From Bacillota bacterium (GTDB lineage Bacteria > Bacillota > Clostridia > Oscillospirales > Ruminococcaceae), in contig JAEXAZ010000088.1 of assembly GCA_023394255.1 (NCBI GenBank), forward strand, positions 1 through 21,433: a stretch of DNA of 21,433 bases. The letters are read 5' to 3'. The notes under the pieces were generated by a model that saw only the letters and a list, made by a program, of their open reading frames with translations, was not told where the DNA came from and made no database searches. How positions within the stretch are numbered: position 1 is the first letter of the stretch; every line of letters starts with the position of its first letter. Made by a program: the position numbers and the translations under genes. Shown here piece after piece: positions 14,696-21,433 of the stretch.

Positions 14696-14730
14696 CAAAA
14701 CGGAGACGGCTGAACAGCCGCTCCATTTTG
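14696..14730 (+). terminator. terminator-like hairpin after the toxin-antitoxin pair
   Basis: CAAAA-GGAG-CGGCT pairs with AGCCG-CTCC-TTTTG around GAAC, with one mismatch and one bulged A. It begins 18 bp after the antitoxin stop, and the T-run forms part of the 3' arm. Confidence 0.6.
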
Positions 14731-14738
14731 TCAGGTCA

Positions 14739-14891
14739 GTGCATAAAGACGTAACAGACCGGCTGAAAAAAATCAACCCAACTATCTATACGCAGGTCAA
14801 AGCCGTTTTGGAACAGAATAAGTCAGAACGACATATCCGCGGTGGGATTGCAACACGCGAAAAATACGCAAGAATTAAGGCACATCACTAA
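14739..14891 (+). CDS. short ORF or gene remnant, unrecognised
   Basis: A 50-codon frame opening with GTG and having no convincing ribosome site. It encodes a basic peptide ending ERHIRGGIATREKYARIK plus three residues. The composition is protein-like (alternating charged and hydrophobic residues) rather than random, and the end looks like a natural C-terminus, so it may be the 3' remnant of a larger gene. I do not recognise the family. It sits directly between two hairpins. Confidence 0.3.
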   Translation: MHKDVTDRLKKINPTIYTQVKAVLEQNKSERHIRGGIATREKYARIKAHH

Positions 14892-14924
14892 AAGATGCGG
14901 GCACGACAGCAGTGCCCGCATCTT
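14892..14924 (+). terminator. hairpin after the short ORF
   Basis: Perfect 13-bp GC-rich stem (14892-14904 with 14912-14924) around GACAGCA, immediately at the stop codon of the short ORF. The arms end AA/TT, with only a partly T-rich stretch afterwards. No gene or recognisable element is visible from 14925 to 15007. Confidence 0.55.
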
Positions 14925-15007
14925 GGCTGTTGGCGTTTTATTTTCCGAGAGCCCACGCGGCGGGGTTGAGGTACAAGCCCCTCGGCGCAAGGCCGGGTTA
15001 AAATATA

Positions 15008-15036
15008 GCAAAAGCCTGCCGTCGGCAGGCTTTTGC
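15008..15036 (-). terminator. asnB terminator
   Basis: Perfect 13-bp stem (15008-15020 with 15024-15036) around a 3-base loop. It starts 7 bp after the asnB stop on the minus strand, and the arm itself carries the TTTTGC tail. A strong intrinsic terminator. Confidence 0.8.
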
Positions 15037-15043
15037 GGTAAGA

Positions 15044-16879
15044 TCAGCGGATTTCAATCCGATAGGTTTTGAGCCAGTAATTAACCTGTAAAAAATAAGC
15101 GATCGTCTGGGGCACGGTCATGAGCTGCCCATACCAGGGAACCTGATTGCCCGAATGCAGCAGTTCAATCAGTTTTTCCCGCTTGACAAACTGGAACAGC
15201 GGTTCCTTGGGATTCTGTATGATTTCCTCCAAACGTTTGGAAACCGCGTTCAAATAGGATGGGTTGTGCGTTTTGGGATAAGGGCTCTTTTTGCGCCAAA
15301 GGATCTCGTCGGGCAGAAGCCCCTCCGCCGCCTTGCGAAGCAGCCCTTTTTCATAATTCTGATAATCTTTATATTCCCACGGAACCGAATAGAGATATTC
15401 CGCGATGCGGTAATCGCAGAATGGCACACGGACTTCCAGCCCCGAATGCATGCTCATGCGGTCTTTCCGGTCGAGCAGTGTCTGCATAAACCAGTTCATA
15501 TTGAGGTTGATCATAATTTTGCCCATGCGGTCCTCATGCAGGTCTGTGCAGCTCAGATCGGTGGAGCCCGCCGTCATCCTGTATCGGTCGAACACATAGT
15601 TCTGTGCGTCGATCTGCGCGGCAAACTCGTCTTTCAAAAAGCCCGCCCGCCAGCTGGTTGACTGCGCCCAGGGGAAGCCCTCGGTTTCCCGGATGGTCTT
15701 ATCCCGATACCAGGGGTATCCTCCGAAAATTTCGTCGGCGCATTCCCCGGACAGAGCGACGGTGCAGTGTTCCTTGATGGATTTACAGAACAGCAGCAGG
15801 GAGGAATCCACATCCGCCATACCGGGCAGGTCGCGCGCATCGACCGCTCCGTATAAGGCATCCGCAAGCTCGTCGGTATCAATTACCACATGGTGCGGAC
15901 GGCAGTTCAAATACTTTTCCATAATGCCGATGTACTGGGAATCGCTGTTTGGCTGGAATTTGCTGGTTTTAAAATATTTGTCGTTGTCTTTATAGTAAAC
16001 GGAAAAGGTATCAAGCTGCCGGCCCTGTTCCGCCATGGAGCGGGCCGCGATGGAAGAGATGATGCTGGAATCCAGCCCGCCGGATAAAAAGGTACCGATT
16101 GGAACGTCGGACACGAGCTGCCGTTTGATGGCGTCCCCGACCAGAAAACGCACTTTTTCCACCGTTTCCTCAAAAGAATCCGTATGCCGCCGGTCAACCA
16201 GGTCCCAATACTTCCGAATGGATTTCCCGTTGGCCGTCACAAATCCGCAGCAGGCGGGGGGCAATTCCTGAATGTTGCAAAAGACCCCGTATCCGGGCGT
16301 CCTGCCCGGCCCGATCAGCATGATTTCCGCAATGGAATGGAGATCAATTTCCGGGCGGACGAGCGGATGCTTCAGAAGGGTCTTTATTTCCGAGGCAAAT
16401 AAAAATTTGCCTTCGAGTTCGGCATAAAAGAACGGTTTGACCCCCATTTTATCCCGCGCGATGAAGAGCCGTTTCTGTTTGCTTTCCCAAACGGCAAACG
16501 CGAAGATCCCGTTGAACCGGTTGACGCAGTCTTCCCCCCAAGCGATGTAGGCTTTGAGCAGCACTTCCGTATCGGAATGGCTCCGGAAGTTCCAGCCCAT
16601 TTGTGAAAGTTCCGCGCGCACCTCGTCGGTGTTGTATAATTCCCCGTTATAAACAACGGTATAGTCCTCATTTTCAGTTCGCTCGGTCATCGGCTGCCTG
16701 CCGTTTTCAAGATCGATGACACTGAGGCGCGCGTGCAGCAGAGCGGCATTTTCCGATAAAAACGTATCGCTCTGATCAGGCCCCCTGCGCCGCATGGTTG
16801 AAAGCATATCCTGATAACAGGTACGACTGCATTCCAGCAGATTGTTACAAAAGTCAAGCTCGCCCGCGATTGCGCACAT
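15044..16879 (-). CDS. asnB: asparagine synthetase (glutamine-hydrolysing)
   Basis: Makes asparagine from aspartate, glutamine and ATP. I choose ATG 16879 (611 aa) because it puts the nucleophile at Cys2 (MCAIAG) and has GGGAGGGG at 16885-16892; a start at 16894 would bury the cysteine. The N-terminal class II glutamine amidotransferase domain (about 1-210) has RRGPDQS, YNGELYN and SHSDTEVLL. The C-terminal synthetase domain has the ATP loop SGGLDSS (about residues 265-271) and an SGECADEIFGGYPWY segment. Residue 3 is Ala where most family members have Gly. Isolated from other amino-acid genes here. A terminator-like hairpin lies directly in front of its ribosome site. Confidence 0.94.
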   Translation of the reverse strand: MCAIAGELDFCNNLLECSRTCYQDMLSTMRRRGPDQSDTFLSENAALLHARLSVIDLENGRQPMTERTENEDYTVVYNGELYNTDEVRAELSQMGWNFRSHSDTEVLLKAYIAWGEDCVNRFNGIFAFAVWESKQKRLFIARDKMGVKPFFYAELEGKFLFASEIKTLLKHPLVRPEIDLHSIAEIMLIGPGRTPGYGVFCNIQELPPACCGFVTANGKSIRKYWDLVDRRHTDSFEETVEKVRFLVGDAIKRQLVSDVPIGTFLSGGLDSSIISSIAARSMAEQGRQLDTFSVYYKDNDKYFKTSKFQPNSDSQYIGIMEKYLNCRPHHVVIDTDELADALYGAVDARDLPGMADVDSSLLLFCKSIKEHCTVALSGECADEIFGGYPWYRDKTIRETEGFPWAQSTSWRAGFLKDEFAAQIDAQNYVFDRYRMTAGSTDLSCTDLHEDRMGKIMINLNMNWFMQTLLDRKDRMSMHSGLEVRVPFCDYRIAEYLYSVPWEYKDYQNYEKGLLRKAAEGLLPDEILWRKKSPYPKTHNPSYLNAVSKRLEEIIQNPKEPLFQFVKREKLIELLHSGNQVPWYGQLMTVPQTIAYFLQVNYWLKTYRIEIR

Positions 16880-16892
16880 GATATCCCCTCCC

Positions 16893-16928
16893 AAAAAATC
16901 AGGTGCCCTTCCTTTGGGAAGAACACCT
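16893..16928 (-). terminator. terminator-like hairpin just before asnB
   Basis: On the minus strand a 12-bp stem (16917-16928 with 16901-16912, two G/T pairs, loop CAAA) is followed two bases later by six T (16893-16898) and then directly by the asnB ribosome site. It either ends the upstream SLOG gene transcript or acts as an attenuator in the asnB leader. No T-box or riboswitch consensus was recognised in the short leader. Confidence 0.65.
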
Positions 16929-16997
16929 TTGTTCCGTTTCTATCCTATGCAGATTAAGCCGGAATATTTACAGATGGGAGGACGGACGAAAGACAGG

Positions 16998-17564
16998 TCA
17001 ATACAAATCTCCATTGCAGCCGTATGCTTCGATTCGGATGGGCGTTACCCGGGCGGTGTCCGGATGTATGTAGATGATGCCTTTTCCCGCTTCCTTTGCG
17101 TCATTGACGATTGCGGTCACAGGATCCAGCGTGGTGGTGATTTTTGTGTCGTAAACCGCGAGTACGAAGTTGGAATGCTCCACCAGATAGGTTCCGCAGA
17201 GCCGGTAGCTGTCCTGAGTCAGTTGTTTTTGGATATAATGGCTGTCCGTACACTTTTCCAGAATGTTAAAGTAGCGGTCCCGCAGACCCGGCGTCCATTT
17301 TGTTGCCTGTTCCTCATAGGGGACTGCGCAAAACAGCCTGATGGATTTCAGCTTGTCCATCAATGCAATAATTGCTTCCGCGCCCCACATCGGCGGGCCT
17401 GCTTCACAGCTTGTGAAAAAATCTGTGACACCGTTCTGATAAAGAATTAAGATCTGGCGGATCATTTCCAGCTTAATTTTGTGACAAAGGGCATCGTCTT
17501 CGTCGTAGCCGAATCGAAATCTCATGGGGTGCTGTCCGATTAACGCGCAGGACATGGTGGTCAC
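16998..17564 (-). CDS. divergent SLOG/DUF1273 (YpsA-like) family protein
   Basis: 188-aa Rossmann-like protein resembling DUF1273/YpsA of the SLOG superfamily, which is thought to bind nucleotide-type ligands. Matching segments: SCALIGQHPMRFRFGYDED near the N-terminus, FFTSCEAGPPMWGAEAI (normally F.TG.A.G.D.WAAE), and VPYEEQATKWTPGLRDRYFNIL. The glycine-rich loops are altered: TG...GxD reads TSCEAGPPM, and the GGT segment reads ITTT, so ligand binding may differ or be lost. I prefer the GTG at 17564, nine bases after a perfect AGGAGG (17574-17579); the ATG at 17573 abuts that site and the ATG at 17624 lies upstream of it. Function unknown. Confidence 0.72.
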   Translation of the reverse strand: MTTMSCALIGQHPMRFRFGYDEDDALCHKIKLEMIRQILILYQNGVTDFFTSCEAGPPMWGAEAIIALMDKLKSIRLFCAVPYEEQATKWTPGLRDRYFNILEKCTDSHYIQKQLTQDSYRLCGTYLVEHSNFVLAVYDTKITTTLDPVTAIVNDAKEAGKGIIYIHPDTARVTPIRIEAYGCNGDLY

Positions 17565-17694
17565 AAAAATCATCCTCCTTTCTGTTTTACATCCTTTGCT
17601 TTGTTTTAATTGATTATATACCAATAATGTATAATTTCCGTGACTTAGTTACAAATAATCTGTGAATGAAAATGTTATTATTTTAGCAGTGTAT

Positions 17695-17731
17695 AAAAAA
17701 GGCTCTTTCAGCTATGTGAAAGAGCCTTTTT
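17695..17731. terminator. bidirectional terminator after the chemotaxis gene
   Basis: GGCTCTTTCA/TGAAAGAGCC stem (17701-17710, 17717-17726) flanked by A6 and T5, with loop GCTATG. It lies 12 bp after the stop of the minus-strand chemoreceptor gene and upstream of the SLOG gene. Confidence 0.85.
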
Positions 17732-17742
17732 AAGTAAAATTG

Positions 17743-19518
17743 TCACTCTGCGGAACGGTTACTGTTGTCAGCAGCAAGGGCGTATTTGCCTTGCTGCCGG
17801 CCAGCAGGAACGGAATGCTTCTCCGCATTTATGCCGGTATCCGTCCCGATACGGTGGAGCTTAAATCTGCCGGCCAGCTTTTTGAGTATTTGCGCCTGTC
17901 CGTCCAGCTCTTCGCTGGCCGCGGCGCTTTCCTCCGCCGTGGCGGAGTTGTTCTGCACGACCGCCGAAATCTGTTCCACACCAAGGGTAGTCTGGATGAC
18001 CGCGTCTGCCTGTTGATTGGACGCCTTGGCAATTTTATTGACCAGAAGGGAGACATTGCGGGCTTTTGAAACAATTTCATTCAGGGACTGCGCTGTCTCG
18101 TCCGCAATTTGTGTGCCGTTATTTACCGCGTGAATCGCGTTTTCAATCAGAAGCGTTGTGTTTTTGGCCGCCTGGGCGCTCTTGCCGGCAAGATTCCTCA
18201 CCTCATCCGCAACGACGGCGAACCCTTTGCCCGCGGCCCCGGCTCTGGCCGCTTCCACCGCGGCATTGAGCGCGAGGATATTGGTCTGGAACGCAATGTC
18301 GTCGATGGTCTTAATGATCTTGCCGATCTCGCCGGAAGTCCCCGAAATATCGTTCATTGCTTCGACAAGGCCGCTCATCTGCTGGTTGCCGCGCTCAATC
18401 TCCGCAACGGTTTCCAGCACCATTTTATCCGACTGCTGCGCGTTCTGCGCGTTTTGCCTGATCTGTCCGGAAATCTCGTTGATTGTGGCGGACAGCTCTT
18501 CAATTGAACTGGCCTGCTCAGTGCTCCCCTGGCTGAGCGTTTGCGCTCCGTCCGACACCTGTCCCGACCCGCTTGCAATCTGATCGGAAGTCAGGGTGAT
18601 CTGGGACAGCGTGTCGTTCAGCGCCAGCAGAATCCGCTGCATGGAATCTTTAATCGGCGCGAAATCCCCCGCATAGTCGAGTTGGATTACGGACGTCATA
18701 TCCCCTTCGGCCATCCTGCCGAGAACTTCGGAAATATTGGCGACATAGGAGCGCAGGTTGGCCACCATTTTCCGCATGCTTTCCGACAGGCTGCCCAGTT
18801 CGTCTTTTGACTGATAAGAGATGGCCACGTTCAAGTCGCCTTTTGCCATTTTATTTGCCGCCAGATCAATTTCACGTATCGGCTTTGTGATGCTGCGCAC
18901 AATATAGAGGCATACCAGAATGATAAAAATCAGCGAAACCGCGGAGAGCAGCAACAGCAGGATAAATGCAAATTGCTGCATAGAGCTTCCCTGGGCATAA
19001 AAGCCGGATGCATCGTCGGCGCAATCCTGTTCAATCTGGCTGAGCAAATCCCTTGCGGAAATCAGAACCGGTTCATATTCCTGATTATAAGCCTTCATAG
19101 CCTCGTCATTTTGGTTATTTGCCGCAAGCTGAAAAATTCTCTCCCTGATTGGGGCGGCTTCGCCTGTCGTCGTGGTGAAATTTTCGATCAGCTGGTCATC
19201 ACCGGTATAATTTTCTCTCAATACGGCGACTCCCTCATTTAGGCGATCGATGGCGGCCTGGCATCTGTCAATATAATCTTTGGTGGTTCCGGGGTCTGTG
19301 GACGTACAGGATTTGATCAGGTATTTTTCAGCTTCCTGTATGTTGGCACGCATTTGGATGGACTCTGTGGCCACGGTGTAGGGGCCATGATAGAATGTTG
19401 TAAAGTTCGAGGACAGGATGCCAATGCAGAAGAGCCCGGACAGTACGGAAGCTGCAAACAACAGGATTACGATTCCGAATGCGAGAAAAAGCTTTTTCCC
19501 AATCTTTAAATTTTTCAT
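17743..19518 (-). CDS. methyl-accepting chemotaxis protein
   Basis: 591-aa membrane chemoreceptor that would signal to CheA/CheW. In order: transmembrane helix 1 (about 11-33), an extracellular four-helix-bundle-type sensor of about 150 residues (35-183), transmembrane helix 2 (about 184-208), a HAMP domain (about 209-262, ending in KDELGSLSESM), a second HAMP-like helical stretch, and the MA signalling domain. The highly conserved hairpin tip is present: IAFQTNILALNAAVEAARAG then GKGFAVVADEVRNLA. No CheR-binding pentapeptide is seen at the C-terminus. GAGGAG lies six bases before the ATG. The ligand is unknown; the small helical sensor suggests an amino acid, organic acid or energy-type signal, but nothing here links it to the sugar-acid genes. 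Confidence 0.95.
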   Translation of the reverse strand: MKNLKIGKKLFLAFGIVILLFAASVLSGLFCIGILSSNFTTFYHGPYTVATESIQMRANIQEAEKYLIKSCTSTDPGTTKDYIDRCQAAIDRLNEGVAVLRENYTGDDQLIENFTTTTGEAAPIRERIFQLAANNQNDEAMKAYNQEYEPVLISARDLLSQIEQDCADDASGFYAQGSSMQQFAFILLLLLSAVSLIFIILVCLYIVRSITKPIREIDLAANKMAKGDLNVAISYQSKDELGSLSESMRKMVANLRSYVANISEVLGRMAEGDMTSVIQLDYAGDFAPIKDSMQRILLALNDTLSQITLTSDQIASGSGQVSDGAQTLSQGSTEQASSIEELSATINEISGQIRQNAQNAQQSDKMVLETVAEIERGNQQMSGLVEAMNDISGTSGEIGKIIKTIDDIAFQTNILALNAAVEAARAGAAGKGFAVVADEVRNLAGKSAQAAKNTTLLIENAIHAVNNGTQIADETAQSLNEIVSKARNVSLLVNKIAKASNQQADAVIQTTLGVEQISAVVQNNSATAEESAAASEELDGQAQILKKLAGRFKLHRIGTDTGINAEKHSVPAGRQQGKYALAADNSNRSAE

Positions 19519-19877
19519 GTTCGCTCCTCTTTTCCAATTTCATAGTAGCCTTTCCGGCAGAGTCACATTCAGCATGTCCCACCCCTTGCTTTACGTTGAA
19601 AACGGGATTCAGAAATTTGTCAAATAAAAACTTTTTCAGATCGCATTTTATTTCAATCTATAGATTTTTTTAATTTTGGTAAAATTATACAGTTATTATT
19701 CTGCCAATATTATACCAGTTTTATCGACATTATTCAACAAAATTTTGGTAGATATTTGGAAAAATATTTTCAAAATAAGGTAAATAATAATAAATTGCGT
19801 TCATTATATTTTGAAATAGAATAAAAACCGAAAAAATTGATTGATTATAGAAAATAGATTTCTTTAGGAGGAATTTT
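19519..19877. other. AT-rich divergent intergenic region
   Basis: 359 bp between the chemoreceptor and DUF503 genes, strikingly AT-rich from about 19620 onward with many A/T runs (possible curved DNA). It contains a good + strand promoter at 19795-19823. On the minus strand, TAAA (about 19590) with a GCTGAATG-like element 16 bases on only weakly resembles a flagellar-sigma promoter. No gene, RNA or repeat unit is recognised. Confidence 0.6.
19795..19823 (+). promoter_or_regulatory. promoter of the DUF503 gene
   Basis: TTGCGT (19795-19800), a 17-base spacer and TAGAAT (19818-19823), 54 bp upstream of the ATG, in an AT-rich context. AGGAGG at 19866-19871 gives a strong ribosome site. Confidence 0.6.
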
Positions 19878-20159
19878 ATGAGAGTTATAGCCCTGACAAT
19901 CCGGCTGTACGCGCCATGGGTGCACTCGCTGAAAGAAAAACGCATGGAGGTCAAAAGTCTGATTGCGAAACTCCAGAACAAATTCCATGTATCCGCTGCG
20001 GAAGTCGACGAACAGGATATTCATCAGACAATTGTCATCGGCATTGCGGCGGTTGCCGCCGGCCAGACGCAGGCGGACAGCATTGCCGATCATCTTTGCA
20101 ATTACGTCGAGACGAATACCGAAGCGGAAATCGTATCCGTTCAGAGAGAGTTCTATTGA
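19878..20159 (+). CDS. DUF503 family protein (YlxP-like)
   Basis: 93-aa protein of the DUF503 family. It opens with a strand (MRVIALTIRLYAPWVHSLKEKR) and shows the family pattern SLKEKR..VKSLI.KL..KF.VS.AEV, then IGIAAVAAGQTQADSIADHL. In many Firmicutes the relative YlxP sits in the nusA-infB-rbfA cluster and has been linked to ribosome assembly. Here the gene stands alone behind its own promoter, so it may be a second paralogue. Function is not established from sequence. Confidence 0.88.
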   Translation: MRVIALTIRLYAPWVHSLKEKRMEVKSLIAKLQNKFHVSAAEVDEQDIHQTIVIGIAAVAAGQTQADSIADHLCNYVETNTEAEIVSVQREFY

Positions 20160-20167
20160 CTGTTTTT

Positions 20168-20209
20168 GTTATGAAAAACGGAAGAATTTCTATAAAATTT
20201 TTTCATAAC
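20168..20209. repeat. inverted repeat downstream of DUF503
   Basis: GTTATGAAAAA (20168-20178) and its perfect complement (20199-20209) flank a 20-base AT-rich loop. The T-run within the 3' arm gives a weak terminator-like character. It could separate the DUF503 and CBS transcripts. Confidence 0.4.
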
Positions 20210-20247
20210 TCCTGCTTATTGGGGCATGATATCCTTGAGGTGATACT

Positions 20248-20673
20248 ATGAAAGTAAAAGAAATCATGTCCAGAGATGTTGCCTGCTTAAGTTCCGAAGA
20301 TTCCGTTGAGAAGGCCGCGCTGCTGATGAAGCAATACGATGTAGGTTCGATCCCTGTTTGCAGCCAGAAAAAAGTAGTCGGTATTATCACAGACAGGGAC
20401 CTTGCGCTTAGGTGCGTCGCGGTGGGACAAAATACGAAACAGCAGAAGGTCAAAGATGTTATGAGCGCGAACCCGGTGATCGGATACCCTGATATGGATG
20501 TTCACGAGGCGGCCAATATCATGGGTTCGAGGCAGATTCGCAGGCTGCCCATTGTTGAAAACGACAGTTTGGTTGGCATCGTCGCCCTGGGCGATATCTC
20601 CATGGAGCCCGAGCTTCAGGATAATGCCGAGCAGGCGCTGAAAAATATTTCCCAGCCGAACGGTTTTCAGTAA
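20248..20673 (+). CDS. tandem CBS-domain protein
   Basis: 141-aa stand-alone pair of CBS domains (about 1-60 and 68-128), a module that binds adenosine nucleotides and regulates partner proteins. Motifs: VKEIMSRDVACLSSEDSVEKAALLM, VVGIITDRDLALR, VKDVMSANPVIGYPDMDVHEAANIM and LVGIVALGDIS. GAGGTG precedes the ATG. No attached enzymatic or transport domain exists, so the target is unknown. It is followed by a strong hairpin, so it is probably monocistronic or a short unit with DUF503. Confidence 0.93.
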   Translation: MKVKEIMSRDVACLSSEDSVEKAALLMKQYDVGSIPVCSQKKVVGIITDRDLALRCVAVGQNTKQQKVKDVMSANPVIGYPDMDVHEAANIMGSRQIRRLPIVENDSLVGIVALGDISMEPELQDNAEQALKNISQPNGFQ

Positions 20674-20682
20674 AAACGGTAT

Positions 20683-20734
20683 ACAAGAAACAAAGACAGC
20701 AGACCGGAAACGGCCTGCTGTCTTTGTTTCTTGT
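20683..20734 (+). terminator. long terminator hairpin after the CBS gene
   Basis: A 20-bp stem (20683-20702 with 20715-20734) plus an inner CCG/CGG helix closed by a GAAA tetraloop, separated by one A/C mismatch. It begins 10 bp after the CBS stop. The purine/pyrimidine-biased arms supply the T-rich 3' side. Confidence 0.75.
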
Positions 20735-20848
20735 GGGGGTTGTGTGACTTAATCACGGTATGTAATCCTGTCAGGCGCTATAATAAAAATGAAAATCAGA
20801 ATTGATATAAATTTAACAAAACCGATTGCTGAAAGGTGGCTGCTTATT

Positions 20849-21433
20849 ATGCGTAAGATACTCATTGTCGGCGGGGTTGCGGGCGGCGCCTCCGCGGCGG
20901 CGCGTATGCGCAGACTGGATGAACACGCGGAGATCATTCTGTTTGAACGGGGGGAGTATATTTCATTTGCCAACTGCGGGCTTCCTTATTATATCGGCGG
21001 GGAGATTACGGAGCGGTCGGCGCTGACTTTGCAGACCCCCGAGAGCTTCAACGCGCGTTTTCGGGTGGACGTGCGTGTGCAAAGCGAAGTATCGTCAATT
21101 GACCGCGCGGGCAAAACGGTCTTCGTTCGGAATCTGAAAACCGGAGAGGAATACACGGAAAGTTATGACAAGCTGATTTTATCCCCCGGCGCGTTGCCAG
21201 TGAAACCGGCAATTACGGGGGTGGACAGCGGCAGGGTTTTTACGCTGCGCAATATCCCGGATACCTACCGGATCAAGGGCTTTCTGGAAGAAAGCCATCC
21301 CAAAACCGCGGTCGTTGTGGGCGGCGGGTATATTGGTGTGGAGATGGCGGAAAATCTGGTACGCGCGGGCGTAAAGGTGACCATTGCTGAGTTTTCCGAT
21401 CACCTGATTGCGCCGCTTGACTACGAGATGGCC
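20849..21433 (+). CDS. CoA-disulfide reductase-like FAD/NAD(P)H oxidoreductase (partial, 3' end outside window)
   Basis: The first 195 codons of a pyridine nucleotide-disulfide oxidoreductase; the frame is open to the window edge. The FAD-binding motif is VGGVAGGASAAARMRRLD (residues 7-24), and the single redox cysteine is Cys43 in SFANCGLPYYIGG, exactly the Cys43 position of CoA-disulfide reductases. SPGALPVKP and the NAD(P)H motif VVVGGGYIGVEMAENL follow. Possible products are CoA-disulfide reductase, NADH oxidase or a rhodanese-fused version; the missing C-terminus would decide. GGTGG lies nine bases before the ATG. A TATAAT at 20779-20784 may be part of its promoter, though no good -35 is seen. 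Confidence 0.9.
   Translation, partial: MRKILIVGGVAGGASAAARMRRLDEHAEIILFERGEYISFANCGLPYYIGGEITERSALTLQTPESFNARFRVDVRVQSEVSSIDRAGKTVFVRNLKTGEEYTESYDKLILSPGALPVKPAITGVDSGRVFTLRNIPDTYRIKGFLEESHPKTAVVVGGGYIGVEMAENLVRAGVKVTIAEFSDHLIAPLDYEMA

Noticed and set aside
16880..16997. T-box or amino-acid riboswitch upstream of asnB
   Set aside because: No T-box GGTGG-type core or long structured leader is visible; the leader is under 120 bases with only a terminator-like stem.
19560..19600. Flagellar-sigma (TAAA-N15-GCCGATAA) promoter for the chemoreceptor gene
   Set aside because: The spacer is 16 and only about 5 of 8 positions of the -10 element match; too weak to call.
1..21433. CRISPR arrays, insertion sequences, tRNA genes, attachment sites, origins
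   Set aside because: No regularly spaced repeats, transposase or integrase frames, cloverleaf-like segments or DnaA-box clusters were seen on either strand.

Overview
The window looks like chromosomal DNA from an anaerobic Firmicute of the Clostridia, probably an Oscillospirales/Ruminococcaceae-like lineage. That placement is inferred from strong AGGAGG-type ribosome sites, GTG/TTG starts, a TctC-type binding protein made as a lipoprotein, a YgiT/DUF4258 toxin-antitoxin pair, a DUF503 protein and a CoA-disulfide-reductase-like enzyme. No rRNA, tRNA, CRISPR array, integrase or intact insertion sequence is visible.

Region 1 (1-6828, + strand) is one tightly packed operon. It encodes a tripartite tricarboxylate transporter (tctC, tctB, tctA), a two-subunit aconitase/isopropylmalate-dehydratase-type hydro-lyase (leuC- and leuD-like), and the dihydroxyacetone-kinase-type subunits DhaK and DhaL without DhaM. 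Uptake of a carboxylate, dehydration or isomerisation, and phosphorylation of a hydroxyketone look like steps of one catabolic route whose substrate I cannot name. This is the best candidate here for an undescribed pathway.

Region 2 (6829-10393) carries an intact D-glucarate dehydratase gene (gudD) and an AEC-family permease gene among gene ruins: a 79-bp copy of an antitoxin 3' end, a LysR regulator broken by frameshifts, a nonsense codon and a large deletion, and the Fis-type helix-turn-helix end of another dead regulator. The gudD promoter and a LysR-type operator palindrome survive next to the dead lysR.

Region 3 (10394-13925) has a divergent GntR/FCD regulator and a + strand unit: a truncated zinc-alcohol-dehydrogenase remnant, an SDR oxidoreductase and a ManD-type mannonate/gluconate dehydratase. 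Copies of an 11-bp palindrome (consensus TTGTATTACAA) sit just downstream of both divergent promoters, so the regulator probably controls itself and the sugar-acid genes. GudD makes 5-keto-4-deoxy-D-glucarate and ManD makes 2-keto-3-deoxy-D-gluconate, so regions 2 and 3 together look like an acid-sugar (hexuronate/aldarate) catabolic island.

Region 4 (13926-15043) holds a DUF4258 toxin / YgiT-type antitoxin pair, the likely source or sister of the fragment in region 2, followed by several hairpins and a short ORF remnant. Region 5 (15044-19518, - strand) has asparagine synthetase, a divergent SLOG/DUF1273-like protein and a methyl-accepting chemotaxis protein. Region 6 (19519-21433, + strand) has an AT-rich promoter region, a DUF503 protein, a CBS-pair protein and the first 195 codons of a CoA-disulfide-reductase-like flavoprotein cut by the window edge.
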